A stretch of 64,000 nt of DNA from Tricholomella constricta (taxonomy: Eukaryota > Basidiomycota > Agaricomycetes > Agaricales > Lyophyllaceae). Below are positions 61,001 to 64,000 of the stretch, piece by piece (the stretch's first letter is position 1; each line of letters starts with the position of its first letter). Location: positions 310,001 through 374,000 of the forward strand of contig JAACJP010000016.1 in assembly GCA_013368375.1 (NCBI GenBank), given 5' to 3'. The notes below the pieces were generated by a model that saw only the letters and a list, made by a program, of their open reading frames with translations, searched no databases and had not been told where the DNA came from. A program made the translations under genes and the position numbers.

Positions 61001-63905
61001 ACGGGAGCAGTTTCTTGTTGAGCCAAGCAAACGGCAAGTTCGCGAGGAGGTTACTGCACGTAATGCCACGGTAGTTGGAGAGGTTCGTATTAGGCCCCCT
61101 TTTATGGATCGTGGAAAGCGTTACGGGCTTGATACACTCGGGAACACGCGAGTGCGTGAGGATGTAGTTAAGTAGTCTGAGAACGGGGCCAAGACCAGTA
61201 TCCGACAGGCTGGCGAGCCACCATTTCTCCCAACCGTCGGGACCTGGCGCCGGGCGGCGGTTACCAGACTTGAGGAGCTGCCTTAGGTCTGAAACGGTGA
61301 GGGCCCGCGGCCACTGAAAGGGGTCGCGGTCGACCTCACAAGCAATGCGATGGATGGATGGTGTTTCTGTCCAAGGCTTTGGCTGTGGTGGCCTGGCCGT
61401 CCGCTGATACAGACGTTGGAAATACTGGACTGTGGTGTCGCGTATACGTTGTGGGCCAGTGACAAGGTGCTCCAGGGAGTCATCTGCAGCCGATGACAAG
61501 GCAAGGGGTAGTGGTGAGAGGGACGCAGGGAAGAAGACCTTTGCAGAGCCTCCATGCAAGAGGGTCTGGACACGTTGGAAATGCCGGCGATCGCTCCTCG
61601 ACTGGGCCTCCTGCTTTTCTTCGTGGAAGCGGCATTGGTGTAGCTGCCGACGAAGGTGGCGGAGGTAATGTAGAAGGTGGTCGGCCGAGAAGGCTGACCG
61701 GTATTCCTCGTGTTGAGCATAATATGCGTCCATAATGGACCGCGCCCATTGGTCCGCTGCCCATGGGACACCCCTCTTCAGCGCAGAAATGAGACGATTA
61801 ATTTGGTGGACACCACGCAGGACTAAGCGAATAGTGGGGTTGCTTATCTGAGTTGCCAGCCGTGAGGGTTGCTGCGGACGTTGGAAATGTTGGTCGGCGG
61901 CGTCAAGAATGATCTGGTTGAAGGCGTGGTACAGGTGTGAGAAATCGTCGTCATCCTGCAGACGGGCGGGGCCGTTTTCTGAGAAGGCGACGTGGAGACG
62001 CTGATCGACAGACTGAGCAAAGTCAGCGAGCCGAAAGCGTTCTGATTTGCGGGGATAGTGGCATCTAGGATTGTACTCGGTCGCGGGGACCGGGGGAGGG
62101 ACCAAAGGTCGGCGGGGATTCTCTCTTGGTACGAGGACGACATGACCCAGGATGGGCCGGTGGTCCGTTCCAGGGATGAAATCTGTAAGTGTATGAACAT
62201 ATGATGTCAGTACCCCAACATGGGAGACCGCGAGGCGGTCTAGTATCGCACGATGGCCGAACGTGCCCGAGAAGGACTTGAACGTCCAGTCGCGCTGCCA
62301 TGACCTATCAGGCCGTATACTCCACGCGTCAAAGGCGTTAGAGTGATAGAGAAACTGAGCATAGATGGGCTGATTCAATATCGAAGGCGAGGAGGGCAGC
62401 GACGATGACGACTCCTCTGCACAAGAAACAGCATTGAAGTCACCGATGAGTGAAAACCCGAAGGGTGCTTCACGACAGAGCTCAGAGATAGCGTTCCAAA
62501 ATAGGGCAGGACTGTCGAAATCACTACCTCCAGGGTCCCAAGGGGCATAGAGTGCTATGACCCTATGTTGGATAACATGGCCATACGAGTCAGGGAGAAG
62601 GACATCACAAACGAGCACCCGCCCCACTAAATGTGGAGGGGTAAAGGTGCGCAGGATGGTCAAGGTGGACCGTCTAACTCCAACAAGCAAACCCCACTTG
62701 CCTCGATGCCGCGCTCCCGTGGAAACACCGGGCGCATCAAGGAGCTGGTAGTCAGGAACTGAGAACTCCCCTGAGACGGGAGCGGAGGACTTGGTTTCCC
62801 CAAGTACAAATATGTGGGGCGCTTCCCGGAGTATGGCGCCACGGACAGCGCTGATCTTAATCGGATTGGCGAAGCCATTGATATTGGCAGCGAACATGCG
62901 GAAATTGGAAGGAGACGGGCTATGGTGCGGCGTAACCGCGAGCACCGGAGGGAAAAGTAGTAGGAAAGAAAGGAAAAGGAGGACGCATAGAGGCCGAGAG
63001 TGGAGGAGAAACAGGAAACATCTGGTGATACAAGTACAAAAGAGACATAAGGAGGACAGAAGGCACGTAAGGGGGTACGAATTTTGACTTAAACAGGAAA
63101 AGGAATAGTGATATAGAGGTGGGCCCCAGCCTAGGAAAAGCTGGAAGATTTCGACCCCCAAGTTGACAGCGCGCCTTAGTCCTAGGAGAAGATGAAGAGG
63201 AAAAGGTAAGGAGGCAGTGTAGAAACATACCTGCGAGCGAGGACCATCATCATCATCTACATCCATAGATTCGCGCCTATCAGCGAGGACGCGAGCACGC
63301 TTGGGGTCCGACTCTGGGCCACCAGCTTGCATGGGATGTTTGACGTTGGACTTGCGTTTTGGCTTGCTTGATGTTGCAGCCGTGACCGGGGTTTGACCGG
63401 ATTGGCCTTGGGGAGAACTGGCACCAGGGGAGCGCCGGGTGGGTGGTGGAGCCAGGCCCGGCGGCGTGAGGGGCCCGACCGGCTGACCTTGGGAACTCTG
63501 AGGATGCCCGGGAGCCGGGGACGTCTGGCCGTCAACCCCTGACCCTCCATGAGAGTCGTCGAAGGTTCGGCTGGGGACGCCAGCTTCCTGAACGAGGGTA
63601 GCGGCGGGAAGCAGCTGAGGCCCACTTTGGATCTGTAGAGCGGCCAGGTTCTGGCGGGCAACAGCTACACGCTGCTCCGAGGCCGTGAGTTCTTGTCGAA
63701 CGCCATCAGCATATCCTCGCATCTCAACGGCGAAATCGTCAGAGTTAGAAAGCCGCGCCATCATATGCGTCGCGGTGTAGGTCAGCTTGAGACTGGTGAG
63801 CTCCGCTTGCGCAGAGGAGAGCTGACTCTGGTAGGAAACATTGGAGATCATGTTCCCAAACATAGTCCCCATCTCGCGTTGCGCGCCGAGGAAGTCTTGG
63901 AACAT
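58086..63905 (-). CDS. Retrotransposon polyprotein: ORF1-like, endonuclease, reverse transcriptase, RNase H
   Basis: 1939 codons without a stop; the true start may lie upstream of the window. Residues 1 to about 225 are ORF1-like: helical Gln/Ala/Glu-rich, then Pro/Gly/Ser-rich, with a basic KPKRKSNVKHP and an acidic DVDDDD. About 226-335 is a very hydrophobic linker. The endonuclease starts at MFAANINGFANPIKI (Met at 62897), with GETKS, LIGDFNAVS (about 487) and PGTDHRPI (about 580). RT motifs are NYRGITCSN, RDQKKGFD (motif A, about 1020), TKQGGSLSPLKC (motif B) and VEAMDDSII (motif C, MDD in place of the usual ADD, about 1135). RNase H follows with YGSDASL (about 1548), SHAEVAG, YTDYLPVV and NRAADHAAS. 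Near the C-terminus CRFGCDAIESPHHLFVNC is a CCHC-like finger. Confidence 0.93.
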   Translation of the reverse strand: MFQDFLGAQREMGTMFGNMISNVSYQSQLSSAQAELTSLKLTYTATHMMARLSNSDDFAVEMRGYADGVRQELTASEQRVAVARQNLAALQIQSGPQLLPAATLVQEAGVPSRTFDDSHGGSGVDGQTSPAPGHPQSSQGQPVGPLTPPGLAPPPTRRSPGASSPQGQSGQTPVTAATSSKPKRKSNVKHPMQAGGPESDPKRARVLADRRESMDVDDDDGPRSQVCFYTASLPFPLHLLLGLRRAVNLGVEIFQLFLGWGPPLYHYSFSCLSQNSYPLTCLLSSLCLFCTCITRCFLFLLHSRPLCVLLFLSFLLLFPPVLAVTPHHSPSPSNFRMFAANINGFANPIKISAVRGAILREAPHIFVLGETKSSAPVSGEFSVPDYQLLDAPGVSTGARHRGKWGLLVGVRRSTLTILRTFTPPHLVGRVLVCDVLLPDSYGHVIQHRVIALYAPWDPGGSDFDSPALFWNAISELCREAPFGFSLIGDFNAVSCAEESSSSLPSSPSILNQPIYAQFLYHSNAFDAWSIRPDRSWQRDWTFKSFSGTFGHRAILDRLAVSHVGVLTSYVHTLTDFIPGTDHRPILGHVVLVPRENPRRPLVPPPVPATEYNPRCHYPRKSERFRLADFAQSVDQRLHVAFSENGPARLQDDDDFSHLYHAFNQIILDAADQHFQRPQQPSRLATQISNPTIRLVLRGVHQINRLISALKRGVPWAADQWARSIMDAYYAQHEEYRSAFSADHLLHYLRHLRRQLHQCRFHEEKQEAQSRSDRRHFQRVQTLLHGGSAKVFFPASLSPLPLALSSAADDSLEHLVTGPQRIRDTTVQYFQRLYQRTARPPQPKPWTETPSIHRIACEVDRDPFQWPRALTVSDLRQLLKSGNRRPAPGPDGWEKWWLASLSDTGLGPVLRLLNYILTHSRVPECIKPVTLSTIHKRGPNTNLSNYRGITCSNLLANLPFAWLNKKLLPYLTRHGIVPASQVATQPGVQHRDLLSLLAQIQAWAKREQVPLYALQRDQKKGFDMLEPAGFYDALDAYHLPPSISLLDASSQEEVPYRVKTAYGLTDVFVVDGVTKQGGSLSPLKCTITTSLLSHWLSDISRHMGQSLALSSHQSRIGRPHVPSDSAVIPISMVEAMDDSIIWDTDWPRLLHKARLADRFQTSYGWETAWRKSAVYVFNADFDPPNQEFVKVPSVSPADPSSHDTTWNDVPVFRDHIRFLKVPVNRPDLQYMHLRDIINTFHLPYTRRPLPFTALSRIISQRLISKLRPCLQLQPIHPSDALKLDHLVASKVHQYLGFPFRFSTGLFTQPVYARGFGFPSLALINEVACISGLRRDLCHPVELFRVVAAVTLNDWTCSLNACLSPVQHPLPPPSSAKYLPKMPASWIFANNSLYKNQIRLYPTDLSFLLSPDLSIEHYANLLDTTPSFSPPHPSPTISRLLLSRMYRRGFHTLRHLGFVSLSPDYHTPVFHVVTPPTVHSASPTSSLSRDWHNLLSWFTATFPYISTLSPASPDLLLPPSLRRATAEHLLLSLPSAPPHMTQHHLPDRVYGSDASLIPPSPPTILPINFSQPPSSLTLSVIGPSSGLLASLVSPRYIATTSHAEVAGCLSATLFAKHNHGGTVYTDYLPVVNWLAASSPSAPSAFHRWLRDILRDERGEVNIVHVKAHTASQSLPARLNRAADHAASRCHSLYNPPPAFPTPTFLLQPYCIFIPERGFFEGSIAHYLQRQQAEAFSTSNAVWSSRLTSPLLYDPTPPPSYLYQRSPYAYAAIIQLYARSGQLDSGDLLASRFDVGYLPWCRFGCDAIESPHHLFVNCFHFANLRHSSMFDLLAVIETTVNAVPLPTRRSIIDLTASLFSDSTSWPMGQTRFYLGFLPCISHLPLSTTLRSRITNTWHTASIHLAGRIWAKTRQKAFDLFRPSRPSPPTYRIPEVLQSLFHL

Positions 63906-64000
63906 GTCCTGCTGCCGGTTTGCAAGGGTGGTGAGCGTATCCTGGAAGGACGTCTGCTGCGTTCGGAAGGAGTCAAGCTGTGTCTGGACATGGAGGTCCG

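Larger units (their letters stand above)
57961..64000 (-). mobile_element. Non-LTR (LINE-type) retrotransposon, 5' end outside window
   Basis: Runs on the minus strand from beyond the window end to a repeat tail at about 57961. It carries one uninterrupted frame (63905-58086) with APE-type endonuclease, reverse transcriptase and RNase H. There are no LTRs and no integrase. The intact 1939-codon frame implies a young copy. Confidence 0.9.

Noticed and set aside
62920..63230. A 311-nt intron between the LINE ORF1 and ORF2 regions
   Set aside because: Donor is excellent but using the nearest acceptor breaks the reading frame, while the unspliced frame is fully open. Kept only as a finding.

Overview
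The window is nuclear DNA of a filamentous basidiomycete, most likely an agaricomycete. Nearly every protein gene is split by many introns of about 45-60 bp with GT...AG ends. The families present (class 3 lipase, expanded P450s, aryl-alcohol-oxidase-like GMC enzymes, fungal sortilin Vps10, squalene epoxidase, fungal multi-TM proteins) fit a saprotrophic mushroom-forming fungus. Gene models were read by hand from frames, splice motifs and remembered family conservation. Most exon joins below were checked for frame, and unresolved joins are named.

Layout. 1-1608: 3' part of a secreted lipase (+). 3238-3311: tRNA-Ile(AAU). 3639-4568: Ser/Arg-rich protein (-). 5574-7664: biotin-protein ligase (-). 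7928-13159: tandem pair of paralogous P450s (+). 13399-19164: VPS10 sorting receptor (-). 20071-23518: tandem pair of secreted two-domain beta-sandwich-like proteins (-), the downstream copy broken. 24623-24696: second, identical tRNA-Ile. About 24870-25420: remnant of a Gfo/Idh/MocA dehydrogenase. 26654-27747: fumarylacetoacetase-fold protein with a signal peptide (+). 28106-29829: squalene epoxidase (-). 30455-31169: cytidine deaminase (+). 32395-33252: mitochondrial-type J-domain membrane protein (+). 33377-33982: cysteine-rich secreted stanniocalcin-like protein (-). 35352-41108: tandem pair of GMC oxidoreductases (+). 41567-57447: block with two paralogous multi-TM genes at its edges and, between them, two P450s, a UbiA-type aromatic prenyltransferase and an AIFM2-like FAD/NAD(P)H oxidoreductase. 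About 57961 to the window end: a non-LTR retrotransposon (-) with a 1939-codon open frame carrying endonuclease, reverse transcriptase and RNase H. Its 5' end lies outside the window.

Housekeeping functions (biotinylation, vacuolar sorting, sterol and pyrimidine salvage steps, a mitochondrial co-chaperone) alternate with secreted or specialised-metabolism genes that occur as tandem pairs. The UbiA prenyltransferase with P450s and a quinone-reductase-like flavoprotein is the best candidate for a biosynthetic locus (prenylated aromatic or quinone). Ubiquinone biosynthesis is the simpler alternative for the prenyltransferase. Birth and death of duplicates is visible: one secreted-protein copy with two frame disruptions and a stop, a solo P450 terminal exon, and a dehydrogenase remnant.
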